A stretch of DNA of 64,000 nucleotides, taken from NCBI RefSeq assembly GCF_030272615.1, contig NC_081406.1, positions 117,064,847-117,128,846 of the forward strand, in the 5' to 3' direction. Numbering within the stretch: position 1 is the stretch's first letter; every line of letters starts with the position of its first letter. This stretch comes from Cryptomeria japonica (taxonomy: Eukaryota > Streptophyta > Pinopsida > Cupressales > Cupressaceae). The translations under genes were made by a program, and so were the position numbers. Positions 34,243 to 46,830 of this stretch are shown here, one piece after another. Under the pieces are notes generated by a model. The model was not told where the DNA came from. It made no database searches and saw only the letters and a list, made by a program, of their open reading frames with translations.

Positions 34243-36958
34243 AGGACCCCATATGACCTCTTTTAACAGCCTAGTAGGTTCAACATAAATTTTAGGAAAC
34301 CATATGACTCCATAGGGTTATATAGTCTTGCAAGAGGTCATATGGTGTCCAAAGGGGCCATACATGTGTGACCCCTTAGGACCCCTTATGATGTCTTTTG
34401 TAGTACTAGTAGGTACAACATATCTCTTAGGACACCATATGACCCCATAGGGTCATATAATGTCATACGGGGTCATATGAGGTCACACATGTGTGACCCA
34501 TTAGGACCCCATATGACCCCTTTTAAAGTCCTAGTAGGTACAACATACCCCTTAAGACACCATATGACCCCATAGGGTCATATACTATCCTAAGGGGTCA
34601 TATAGGGTCCAAAGGGGCAATAGATGTGTTTTAACACGTGTGACCCCATAGGTACCCATATGACACCTTTTAACATCTTAGTGGGTGCAACATACCTCTT
34701 AGGACACCATATAACCCCATAGATTCATATAGTGTCCTAAGGGGTCTTATAGGGTACTAAGGGGTAACACATGTGTGACCCCTTTATGACCCCATATGAC
34801 CTCTTTTAAAATCCTAGTAGATACAACATACCTCTTAGGACACCATATGATCCCATAGGATCATTATAACATGTGGTATGGGGTCATATGGGGTTCTAAG
34901 GGGTCACACATGTGTTAGAACACACATGTCACCCCTTAGGACCCTATATGACCACTTTTAAACTCCTAGTAGGTACAACATTCCCCTTAGGACACCATAT
35001 GACCCCATAGTGTCCTAAGGGGCCACATATGTCTTATAATATGTGTGACCCTTTAGGACTCCATATGACCCCTTTTAAAGTCTTAGTAAGTACAACATGC
35101 CTCTTAGGACACCATATGATCCCATAGGGTCATATAGTGTCCTAAGGGGTCATATGGTATCGTTAGGGGTCATATGGGGTCTTAAGGGGCCACACATGTG
35201 TTAGAACACATGTATGGCCCCTTAACACATGTTTGGATCCTTAGGACCCCATATGACTCCTAAGGACACCATATGACCCCATATGATCATATAGTGTCCT
35301 AAAGGGTCATATGGGGTCCAAAGGATCCATGGATGTGTTTTAACATGTGTGACAGTCCCTTAGGACCCATATGACCCCTTTTAACATCCTCGTAGGTGAA
35401 ACATACCTCTTAGGACATCATATGATGTCATAGGATCATATAGTCTCCGAAGGTGTCATATGGGGTACTAAGGGGTCACACATGCGTTCTAACACGTGTG
35501 ATACCTTAGGACCCCATATGGCCTCTTTTAAAGTCCTAGTAGGTACAACATACCTCTTAGGATACCATATGACCCGATAGGTTCATATAGCTTCGTATGG
35601 GGGGTTCTAAGGGGTCACACATGTGTCACCCATTAGGATGCCATATGGTCCCCTTTAAAGTCCTAATAGGTACAACATACCCCTTAGGACACTATATGAA
35701 CCCATAGGGTCATATAGTGTCCTAAGGGGTCATATGGGGTCCTAAGGGGCCACACATGTGTTATAATATATGTGAGCCCTTGAGACCCCTTTTAAAGTCC
35801 CAATAAGTTAAACATATCTCTTTGGACACAATATGACCCCATAGGGTTATATAGTGTCCTAAGGGGTCATATGGTTTCCTTTGGGGTCATATGGGTTCCT
35901 AAGGGGCCACACATGTGTGGCCCCTTAGGAACCCATATGACCCCAAAGGAAACCATATGACCCCCTAGGACACCATATGACCTGATAGGATCAAATAGTG
36001 TCCTAAGGGGTCATATGGGGTCTAAAGGGGCCATGGATGTGTTTTAACATGTGTGACCCCTTAGGACCCCATATGACTCCTTTTAACATCCTACTAGGTG
36101 CAACATACCTCTCTTAGGACACCATAGGGTCATATAGTGTCCTAAGGGGTCACATGTGTGTTCTAACACATATGTGATCCCTTAGGATCCAATATGACCT
36201 CTTTTATAGTCCTAGTAGGTACAACATACCTCTTAGATAGTAGACACAACATACCTCTTAGGACACCATATGACCCCATAGGTTCATATAGTGTCATATG
36301 GGGTCACATGGGGTCCTAAGGGGTGACACGTGTTATCCTAAGGGGTGACACGTGTTCTAAGGGGTGACACATGTGTTATCCTAAGGGGTGACACATGTGT
36401 TCTAAGGGGTGACACATGTGTTATCCTAAGGGGTGACACATGTTCTAAAGGGTGACACGTGTTAGAACACATGTGTCACCCCTTAGGACCCCATATGACC
36501 CCTTTTAAAGTCCTAGTAGGTACAACAAACCCATTAGGACACCATATGACCCCACATGGTCATATAGTGTCCTAAGGGGTCATATGGGGTCCTAAGGGGC
36601 CACACATGTCTGACCCCTTAGGACCCCATATGACCCCTTTTAAAGTTTTTAGTAATTACAACATACCTCTTAGAACACCATATAACCCCATAGGGCTATA
36701 GTGTCCTAAGGGGTCATATAGGGTCCTAAGGGGCCACACATGTGTGACCCATTAGGACCCCATATGACCCATTTTAAAGTACTGGTAGGTACAACATACC
36801 TCTTAGGATACCATATGACCCCATAGGGTCATATAGTGTCATACGGGGTCATATGGGGTCACACATGTGTTAGAGAACGTGTGTGATCCCTTAGGACCCC
36901 ATATGATCGCTTTTAAAGTCCTAGTAGGTACAAAATACCCCTTAGGACACCATATGAC
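34243..36958. repeat. Satellite-like array of ~120-150-bp units with inverted arms
   Basis: The word 'gtacaacata' (and close variants) recurs about 18 times at spacings near 120-150 bp or their doubles, giving roughly 20 units. Each unit reads, in order: CCCCTTAGGACCCCATATGA, 'ccccttttaaagtcctagtaggtacaacatacc', 'tcttaggacaccatatgacccc', 'atagggtcatatagtgtcct', then TCATATGGGGTCCTAAGGGG, which is the reverse complement of the first arm, and 'ccacacatgtgt'. Between 36320 and 36480 a shorter sub-repeat of 'ggggtgacacatgtg' plus 'ttatcctaa' has expanded. No coding sequence is seen. GC content is visibly higher than the surroundings. Confidence 0.93.
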
Positions 36959-38640
36959 ACTAGTACTTTTGGGGCTGATTTTTGATGGCCTATCATCATA
37001 ATATCGACTATTTTTCGTCGGACTACCAATAAACAAAGCTGTCAAAAACTTGTCATCGGTCCTTTCGACACTGCCATATAGCATCAGACTTCCAATGACA
37101 TCCTGAACTATTCCAATGGCGGCGATGACTGTTCATCCGATGAGATAATATCATCAGGCATAAAGCATCCTCGTTGGATGGACGTCAGAATAGCGACACC
37201 TACCAGAAACTTGCACCGACGAGGATTATGATGAGCATCCAATAATAGATCCTCGTCAGATGTTTCGTCGATTGGTGTCAGAATTTTGACTTCTACTAGG
37301 AACTATGCACCGACGAGGATGCTATTTGTCCAATGGTTTGGTTGCTGGTGCAAAGTTGGGAGGATGTCAAAATTATGATGGTGATTTGTTTTGATTAAAA
37401 AATGATAATACGCATGCCAATTATAATGGTGCTTGTTGGTTCCAGTATATCGAGATAGCTAACTCGATCTAGTAACGCTAGTATTGAAGGAGGTAATCAG
37501 AATAGCTATACCGAACGCCAATATTGAGAAGCTTACCAGAATAACTAACAAGGGCAGAATAGCAACATTTCACAATAGCAATGAGGTGAAATTGTCTCAA
37601 TGAAGAAAGTATAAGTGTAAGTGTCATTTGAGCTTATCGAGATAACCTATGAAGTTGGAATAACATACTAGAGAATTTCGACTAGTGAGAAGTATCCTGA
37701 TGATAGGTAAAAAAGGCGGTATCAGGGAAACTATCCTGACTATACACCTATGGTTGGAAGATGGATATCGGTGGAATCTATGGTGATACAGAGAATGATA
37801 CCCTTATTGGCAAAGTTGATAAAAATCGGAGTAATAGGATCATGAAAAGGTCGATAGAATATCCTATCACAATAATGAATATATCTAATAACATCAAAAT
37901 AAGACACTTCGATAATGCATCCTCTTCTAGGTACCTATATCGGTATAACTTATAAAGATGAAATAGCATCTTTTGGTTTCACTAATGGTAAAGGTAGTTC
38001 TGATAAAGCACTGCTTAAGAGGTATTCAAGATAACTTACATAAGCAAAATAACACATAGAAGTCACTCTGATCAATAAAGTTATCTCGATGCTTTACAAA
38101 TGAAACAACATTGGGAACTCGATAGAAGATGGGAGAAGGATAAAAACCTTATGGGGATAACTTGTAGTGTCGAGAAAATGAACTTTGGGTATGCCGATAG
38201 TTAAAACAATGCCGATGGACACCGACCGAGACATTATAGGTATGGACAGATAAAAAGTAAAATAAATTGAAGATTACTTGTTAGGATATCTCAAGCCAAA
38301 ATGACACAAGAGGTAGACGGTTACTAATATAACCATATTTATCTATGGTGACTAATTTGTCAGAAAAGCGCCAAATTTGGAGCAGTGACAAAAGGAGTTA
38401 AGCCAATATCCTACATCATCAGAAAATTCAAATTTCAAAAAGATGGAACATTGATTCATAGAGTTAAGGCACATTTATTGTTGTGTGAAAGACGCTTTCT
38501 GAGAAGTGTATTCAGGAGAATGCTGCATTCAGAATTACAGAGACTTTGAGATGATATTGAGGCAGGTTGAAGGCACATTGGACAACAATGAGTAAGTGCT
38601 CTGATCGATTCCCCTGTTATTATTTTGAATAGTCTGTTAA
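36959..38640 (+). other. Non-coding, CG-containing leader or LTR-like region
   Basis: Sequence of a different character from its neighbours, rich in 'atcgagataa', 'cgatag' and 'gacgagga'. A ~110-bp segment at about 37168-37237 recurs at about 37247-37322 ('cctcgtyrgatg', 'gtcagaat', 'gcaccgacgaggat'). It lies directly upstream of a decayed accessory ORF, so it may be the LTR plus leader of that element. I found no matching second LTR and no PBS that I trust. Confidence 0.4.
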
Positions 38641-38652
38641 ATTGCCTATGAA

Positions 38653-41515
38653 ATGGAAAACCCTAGTGGTGCTGCAAAGAGACAGAGAGGGGAAACAAGC
38701 AAGGGTAAGGGAAAGAAACAAAAAAAAGCTGAGACAAGTCCTCAAACTAAGGATGAAGATAGAAAACTAAATCGGGACTTGCTAGATCAATTGCCAGGTT
38801 CCACCCCAAAGCCTAAGAGATCTGCAGAGTGGAAATTAGATGATAATTATACTGATGTGGGAGACATGAACACAACCATCAGGGGATATGAATTATTTTT
38901 GTTTCACTATCATAGATGAGAGAAACTAGAACCCATCTGCAATCCATGGTAGTTAGGTGTGGGAAAACTTGTAGTCCCAAATGTCTTTGTTAATATTGAT
39001 CTCCTAGAATTGTTAGCACTGAATTTTAATCCAAACAAAAGAGTAATATGTGACCAAGATGGAAATCCTTGTTTCTTTGTGTCATGAGAAGTGGTTTCTA
39101 AGGTTTTTGATTTGCCTAGAGTTTATGACCATCCCATCATTCTTGAAAATTTGTTGGAGGAATACAAAATATTGGATACCACTTATGTTGGGTGGAGATT
39201 ACCATTTCATTTGCTAAATCCTAAGGTCCTATTGGAACCAGAGGAAAGTTTGGCATTTCATGTAAATCTATTCAAGAACTACTTCAAATACACATATTAT
39301 TGAGTAGGACAAGTACTGGGGCTAAATAATCCATATTTCATGAGAATTAAATCTGTGGTCATTGCAACAAACATTCAATCGCAGAAAGCCAGATAATTTG
39401 ACTATGCAACATTCATGGCAGAACAACTTGTCCTTTGACTCACAGCCATCCAGAGGGACTCTAGAAAAATTCAGTTCTCGCACTATTCCCTACTTATGCA
39501 TATGGTGCTATTCTATGGGCATGAGATGGGTCTATGCCCCGAAGAGATGAAGATAAGAAGACATGATGGTAACAACCATCCTCTACCAGTCCAATTATGG
39601 ACTTCAACATGGGATTGTAGATTTATCAGATCTAATTACATTCATTTTGAAGAATATTTTGTTAAAACAATTTACAGGTTTTATAGTTATCATTACCACT
39701 CTACACTTTCAGAAGATGTAAAGATATTCTTGAGGCCTATAGACTTTGGGGGACTAGAAACTATCAAACACAATTGGGGAGATTGGTACTGCTTCTCTGA
39801 TGTAACCATGATAAGGGTTTATAGCTTCGAAGATGCCCCACTATTGTTGCCTAAAATAGTTCCCAACATGATATCTTATTTGGAGATCATAAGGTAAATG
39901 GGGGAATCAAATTCTATGCATCTGGCTTCACATGATAAGCAATCATTTATGCTTGGGACTCTATGCATAGAAGAATTTGCTGTAAATGGAAGAGAAGGGC
40001 AAGAGCTTGCATGGAACAAATTGTTCCATTATAACATGAAATTGGGAGCACCAAGAAAAGACTTTGACCCAGAGGGGTATATTCATTAAGTGAGAAAAAG
40101 GCAGAAACTAGGTGCCTCTGAACACATCCCGTATCTAGGAGATGACTTGATAAGAAATCTGGATGAAAACTAGGATGTTGAAGTGGCTATATATGATCAC
40201 AATAGAGATGTTGAACAAAAGGCTAAGGATAAGAAGATTGTAAACATATCATCTTTAGAGGATAAGGAATCATCAGAGGAGGATGAGCTCTCCTTGAAAC
40301 AATTCTCTAAAATACTGATTGAGCAAAACATGCCACCTGTAAGAGATCCTAATGAAGAAGCCCTAGTGGAAGATGATCCAAGGCAATTGGAATGCGACAC
40401 TTTGATATCTAATGATGATTTCATAGAATCTCTTGAGTTCATGCCATTTTTATATAGGATAAAAGGGAAAGCAATCAGATAAAATGTCGATGAGGTCAAT
40501 ACCTCCAATGAAAAGCAATTATCGATTTGTCTCCTGAAAACGGGAGGAAGCTTCTAAAGGATGTCGGTGTTTTGATTTTTCTTGGGTGGGATATGAATTC
40601 ATCCCCGATCTTTGACAGTTTTCTCCATTATGTTGGTGCCAAGCACAAATTATCTCCTAAGGGTGTGACCCAAGTGTATATGGGATCACTATACAACCCT
40701 GACAAGCATGCCATGCAAATATGGTCACTATATCCTCCAAGAAAAAAGCCTATGGTTATTGATACTCAAAAGGCCTTTGGGCACATTATGACCTTACAGG
40801 TTGGAGAGGTAGACCCCATGATGACAACGGGTTTAGAGGTAAACATAGCCAAACTGAACAAAGCACAAATTCAATTCTTGGTGAAAGAAAACCAATCAAA
40901 TTAGCTTTAAATTGTAAAAATGAGAACAAAGATTGATTGACTTAGAGAAATGACGAAACAGGGGGAGCCATAAAGATTGTTAATACAGGGTGAATCTTCC
41001 CAACCCTAAACCAAGGATGATTAGTTGAAGGAAGAAAACTATCAACTCTAGGCCCAGTTGAAGACAACAAAAAGTGAAACCATGTAAGCCCTAATTTAGA
41101 AAAGATTCACTAATATGATGACATGGATGGATAATTACTGGGATACATACAACAAGACCCACACTGTCATAGAATAACATGAGCGGTTGGATAAGCAGCT
41201 ACATGAGAAAATCCTGGAACTGTAAAATAAGGATGAGAGATAGCCTAGTGATATACAAAACTATGAAGATTTGATAAAGGCTCACAAAGAATACCTAGAG
41301 GAGTTGAGAGAAGAAGGAGCAACCTTCCTCGATGGAAAAATGGACAATATTCCTTCATTTCTCAACAATAATGGAGAACAAAAGGAAAAGGTGGGTTGGA
41401 CCTGTGACTGCTAGCATATACTCCGGAGTGCATTGAAAGCAATAGAAGACTAGGATGTTGAAAAGGTGGCAGACTTCGTAGAGAGAATGGTTTTGATGGA
41501 AGTAGAAGCCTGAGT
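38653..41515 (+). pseudogene. Decayed long accessory ORF of an unclassified retroelement
   Basis: ATG at 38653 opens 'MENPSGAAKRQRGETSKGKG', a basic, probably nuclear-targeting N-terminus. One main frame broken by stops then reads 'LLELLALNFNPNKRVICDQD', 'EVVSKVFDLPRVYDHPI', 'WRLPFHLLNPKVLLEPEESL', 'FDYATFMAEQLVL', 'HYSLLMHMVLFYGHEMGL', 'HFEEYFVKTIYRFYSYHYHS', an acidic segment 'SSLEDKESSEEDELSLKQF' (40240-40300), then 'YVGAKHKLSPKGVTQVYMGS'. The C-terminal part to about 41515 is helical and charged. No RT, integrase or gag motif is seen. The ordering and several motifs parallel the gypsy LTR ORF (47667-50750). Confidence 0.6.
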
Positions 41516-43214
41516 CACCATCCATGATTGTGATACCAGATACAATGAGAAGTATCTAGCACATCTAACTAGTGTGCATTTGTGTTTAGCTAAGTGATTA
41601 GTTGTTAGTTCTCTTTTGTTTTCAAAAGACTTGTATCAAAAGGCATGACCTTTTGATATGTTATATAATATCCAATGTAATCATTTGATAGGGGAGTTTT
41701 TTGGTAGGAGAAAATAGATAAAAAAAGCGAAGAACAATTTATTTTTTGTACTGAAGAACAATACATTATTTTCAGATTAATACAAAGCTAGTTCCTTTAT
41801 TTTCAAATATTGTTATGGATTATTTCATTGTGAAAATAAGTTCTTTGTTACTATCATCTATAATTGATGATTGCTACTCTAGATCTCTGTACAAAAAGGC
41901 TGTGTGTTATACTATTTTGGTGGCGGAAAAATAGTGATTCATTGCAAAGTTGCATGCACTTTCAAGGATGCAAGTAGTAGTAAAATCCGTTAGAGGATGT
42001 GAGTTATGATGCACTTGCAAATCCAAGATGCATAAAAAAAGTATATAGAACTAAATAAAAAGACAATAAGTTCTTGAATGAATAGTTCAAAACACGAAGA
42101 AAAAAAGAAAAAATGAATAGTTTAAACCATGAAGCAAAAAAGAAAGATAGAAGCAGTAGTAATATTATATCACTTGGTACCAATTTGAATACTTGGTTCC
42201 TCCCCCTATTATTTAAAAGATAATACTATGCTCTAGATGTCAAAGGAAATTTGGTCATGTGCATTGACTGCTACAATTTGGAATGCAAAAGAGGGAATGT
42301 TCCTAATAGTCTACTACATTTTAAGAGCAAAGAGATTATATGGCACTGTGAGGTTGCAATCGTAGCCTATGATGGCCATAATCCCTATTGCAACAATAAT
42401 GAGATGTGAGGTAACAATTATAAAATTTGGATGAACTCAAAGAGACATTTACAAATACAACCTACCCTTTATAATACCTAATTGAAAAATGGAGGCAATG
42501 CAAGTCCTTGTATCGAGAATGCCTGGCAGATAGTAAAAAACTAGAACAATAAATTCCATATAAAAGTGGTTAGACTTAAAATGATAAGGAAAATTTAAAA
42601 ATGCTAAAGAAAATCCAACTAATAAAAAAACTTACAAGGATGAGGCATATTCATAACTTTTGCAGTCCTTCCATGGATATCAACACTAGAAGCAACTCAT
42701 ACTGTTAGTGTACATACAAGACTAAATGGGAGTTAATTATACCTAGCAACTTGTGGTGTTGTTGTTCATGTTGGCTCTGTTGGGCCCCGCAATTAATATT
42801 CAATATACATTATTCAATAAGATTAAATGTGCAACATAATAAAATATTGAAAAGTGTGTTATCTTATTGAACTTCACTTGGTTTCGAGAATAGTTTAATA
42901 TTCTCTACTTAACAGGGTCAACCATGTGAAGGTGGAAGCTCATTTTGCCCCTCCCCCCCCCTAACGTCACTCTAAATTCCCTGTTAACATCTAACATTCA
43001 TTCATTATTTCTACAAATAATAAAATATAACATTCATTCATTAATATCACATAACGTTCATTAACACATAACATTGATTAACTTAATTAACATGCAACAT
43101 TCATCAATATTAATTAACACATATCATTCATAACCATTCATTATCACATAATTACATTCATAAGCACATAAAAATCAGTCATCATTTCCCCCCTCTTCAT
43201 TTGTTTTCTGCCCT
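41516..43214. other. No recognisable gene
   Basis: AT-rich intergenic sequence. A C-tract lies at about 42951-42961, and 'acattcattcatta' words repeat at 42990-43130. The first 200 bp could be the 3' end of the preceding element. Nothing else can be supported. Confidence 0.4.
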
Positions 43215-46200
43215 CTACTCATGATCTTGATGTATGCCTAGTCCTGTACTAAGGACGAGGACACTGAAGCGAAGGGGGTCCTCTACAATAACAAAAAAAT
43301 GGGTTAAATTCAAAACATTTTTTATTATTGTTACAAGTATTTAATTAATTTAAATAACATAACCGTGGTGCTCTTTACCTGGTGGGGCCACATCATTTTG
43401 TCGAGCCTCAACCTCAACATGTTGAACACCCTCTAGATCCTCTGGAGTTGAAAGACTAAAGGCTACATTAATGCTGAACACCAATTGCAATTAAATTTAT
43501 TTAAAGGAATGATAGTGGTCCTCTTTACCTGATTGGGGAACATCACATTCCTGATGTTGTGTATCCAGATCATCCTCCACTTGGTCACCACTGACTACAT
43601 GCTCTAAAATATTAACAAAAAAGGTTACATTAATGACTACACTAATTACAATTTAAGATGTATAATTGTATTAATAATTACATAAATAAATTTGAATAGC
43701 AAATGAATACCTCCACTTCTGGGATGCACATCCGGACCTTCATGTGTAGGTCATGTTTCACAATCAGCAGGCTGCATTCCAATGTCATGCGCATTGTTAT
43801 CATTGCTTGCTTATTTAAAACAAATATAGTCACTTTATGTTGGAACTCAACATCAATTAGATTATTGGTAAAGTATTCAATTTGAAAGAATTTTCATTTA
43901 GGTTATTTACCTATGTGATAGATGCACCAGAATCTTGTGTTTGCCCACTCAATTCTCGTAGTCATTCAGCCACGACTGTATAGCCTTGCTGGTAGGCAAT
44001 TCTCTTGTCATCTTCTATGCGTGCTCTATTGAATTCAGAGCCCTACATTTTTCCTTGGTATCGTGAATTTTGAATACATTGTTTGATAAAAAAAAATCGT
44101 TTGCAATTTATAAATATTTTGATGCAATATTTCATTTATTGATACTTACAATTCGTGCAACAAATTTCATATAACCACCAGAGCTAAGTTTGTGTTGCCT
44201 GTAATTTTCTTGTCTTGCCTTGGTTGCCTTTGATGTGTCACTTAGTCTATGAAAAGTTTGAAATATGTTAGATTATATAAATATAAAGAGTAATTAATTA
44301 GTACATAATTACATTCTTAATAGTATCCCATACCTTCTTTTGGCATCTGCTGGTGTATTTCCTTTTTTCCTTTCAATTCTCTCCTTGGCATCCAAAATCA
44401 GGTCCTTCCACTCCCTCTCTGGAACCATGGGGGGACACTCATACTTTACGTTCTTCTCTAAATGGGTCCTATATTGGTCCCTCACATACTTTAGATATGT
44501 GCCAGCTTTTTCAAGGAGCTTGGTTTTGTCGAATGTGTCATTTACAAACAACTCAACCATACGGTTTGTCAATTCATCTTTTAACCTTTTTTCTTGGTCA
44601 TTCCACCTTTTAAAGAAAAAACGAACCTGTTAGATTCAAAAATGAATTGAAGCTACCTTTATTATAGTTCAAGAAATGGATCAAAGGAAAACTATTCTAG
44701 AAATGATATGAAATCAAAATAGTGGGTTAGGGTTAGTTCATATATGATGTTCCACCTTTTACGTATGGTGGGCCCAAATATCTGCAATGCAATGTCATTA
44801 AGATTTTTATAAAAAATATCATTTCCTGCAAAAAATTCATGGGATAATTAGTCCAAAATGAGTGATCAATAAGTAAATTACAATTAAACTATATATAATA
44901 ATAATTTTAAAGTACCTAGAACCTTCTGTATCTTTAAGGGAATCAATTCTTTGTCGCTCACTACCAATGTAGCCTGCAATGTTCCCGTACTAGAAATATG
45001 AAAAGATCTAGGAAATGATGGTATGTTATTAGCAGTAGTTGCCTCTAGCACATCTTCATGTGCATCTCCTACTGCAGAAAATGAATCCACTATGAAATTC
45101 CCCCAAGAAAGAATGCGTGAAGGGAAATAAACACATAACAGAAGATATTGCAAAAGAGAGATCTACCAATAGTGGACAAGCCAACATGACATGCAGTAGA
45201 GGATGTATGCATGTTGCGTGTTGCTAACATTGCAGTCATAAATACAGGTGGGGCTAACCTTTGAGGAGGCAACATTTGCACAAGAACATTGACAACACCT
45301 GAAGAATAATACATTAAATATATGAAAACTACAAGAATTGTGAACAAGGATGAACCTTTATTATGAACATTGACAATATCAAGTATGACGTGTTTTGGGT
45401 TCTCAATGTGATCAGCCAAGCAAGTGATAAGCTAAGAAAATCATCATCACTTGAACCACCTACAATACCCTAATCATGGCCACTAGGTTGATGAGGATGC
45501 ATAAAATCCTGTAAAAACAACACACACATATTTTAGTTAATGACATTAAAGGAAAATAAAATATAAACCATTATTGAACTTTTGTTATAATTAAAGCTTT
45601 CATTGCTTTTTACTTGCAAGTTTTGTGTTGTCCACATCAAATGTTGCACCCTCTCTTTTATTTCATCAGTCTGATGGCTCATGGATGCCAAAGCAAGAAT
45701 CTCTCTATTAATTTTTGTAATAGACTTTTTCATCATGTATATAGGGTTTGTGGTTGATGTGATGTCATCATCACATAATACTATTGGGTCCACATCCCTA
45801 TAGAGGTGTTGATGTACTATAGGTCCCTTTCCCTTTCCTTGAACATCCATCTGTGACAAGAATATTATTAACAGTATCAAAATTACTCCAAAATACTCAA
45901 GAAAAGAACATAATAATGTAATGGTGTGCTTCTATCTAATTTGTACAATTACAATGAGGTTTACCTGCTCAGTAGAAGTGTCGTGGCCTACATCCCTGTT
46001 TGTGCTATGTGATGGATCCATGTCGCCCTGTGACAAAGAAAAATATAAAAATGTTAGCGAAATGAAACCAATAGACTTAGCAAAAAAACTTAATAATAAA
46101 ATGGTATATTGGAGTCATTAATTGGAGGTTGGTTAATTTAAATGGTACATGGTATGTACCACCCTCATGATAGTAAATTTGTTTATATCTATACGATTCA

Positions 46201-46830
46201 AATTATAATCGATTATCAGCTCTTCCCCTGCACTTATTGATTTTATCGCACATACGAATACATGATTTCCCTCACGCACCTCAAATATGCAATTGGGTTG
46301 CTTATTAGATGACCCAGGTCGTGTACTATTTATAAAACCTGCAATATTCCCTATTTTTTTTGGCCTTCCATCAATGTATACAACCACTCATTTACTTTGA
46401 TAATTATCTTTTTGTTGTATATAATTTGTTGACAGTGCATACCTACACATACTTTTTTTATATCGAACAATCTGCATCCAACTTTTGTAATTGTAACAAG
46501 GTCCGACATACTCCATCAATTCAGCAACTTTTTTGTAACAGACCTTTATGCCGTCCATAGAAAATAGGCCCAAACCATGTAACGACAAAGGTGCTATGCG
46601 ATATATCCTCTCGTTAACACAAAAATCTATGTTTATTGGAGGAAGTTCCTTGGCTACCTATTGTTTCTCTAGATGTTTGTACCTTAAGGGCACCTCGATG
46701 TCGCCTTTGGTCTCATCATCATAAGAATATGACCCCCCTTGACCAAGGAAAACTTCCATGCATTTATTAAATTTTCTTCTAATCTTTTGACCTCTAATTG
46801 ATCTCCCTATTTTAGAATTACTAAATGTCT
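43215..46830 (-). pseudogene. 14-exon relic: SET domain joined to Ptta/En/Spm-transposase-like C-terminus
   Basis: Exons read on the minus strand, each bounded by GT and AG: A 46160-46830, B 45965-46027, C 45614-45850, D 45356-45508, E 45167-45298, F 44916-45089, G 44756-44825, H 44334-44606, I 44150-44246, J 43911-44053, K 43711-43805, L 43529-43603, M 43379-43441, N 43215-43282. The frame carries across most junctions, for example D/E 'HNKG' to 'VVNVLVQM' and G/H 'RK' to 'RWNDQEKR'. Exon A has a SET domain: 'LHGLGLFSMDG', 'ELMEYVGPCYN', 'GNIAGFINSTRP', 'SISAGEELIIDYN', where GNIAGFIN and AGEE-DY resemble the cofactor and active-site motifs. Exons G-J ('WNDQEKRLKDELTNRMVELF', 'YLKYVRDQYRTH', 'REWKDLILDAKER', 'HKLSSGGYMKFVARI') resemble the region after the catalytic part of plant Ptta/En/Spm transposases (Transposase_24 type). 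Two stops in exon A, one each in D and K, plus frameshifts in D and J, indicate a pseudogene. The 5' end is cut by the gypsy LTR. Confidence 0.75.

Noticed and set aside
34243-36958. CRISPR-like array
   Set aside because: Units are long, variable and contiguous without unique spacers, and the genome is clearly plant nuclear.
36839-37084. 81-codon minus-strand frame at the array's right edge
   Set aside because: It crosses the boundary between satellite and unique DNA, so it is accidental.
41580-41980. 3' LTR for the element at 36959-41515
   Set aside because: I compared it with 36959-38640 by eye and found no matching segment, PPT or target duplication.
42951-42961. C-tract as a possible LTR end like those of family A
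   Set aside because: No 'gattcac' or 'cagt' neighbours and no TG/CA boundary nearby.
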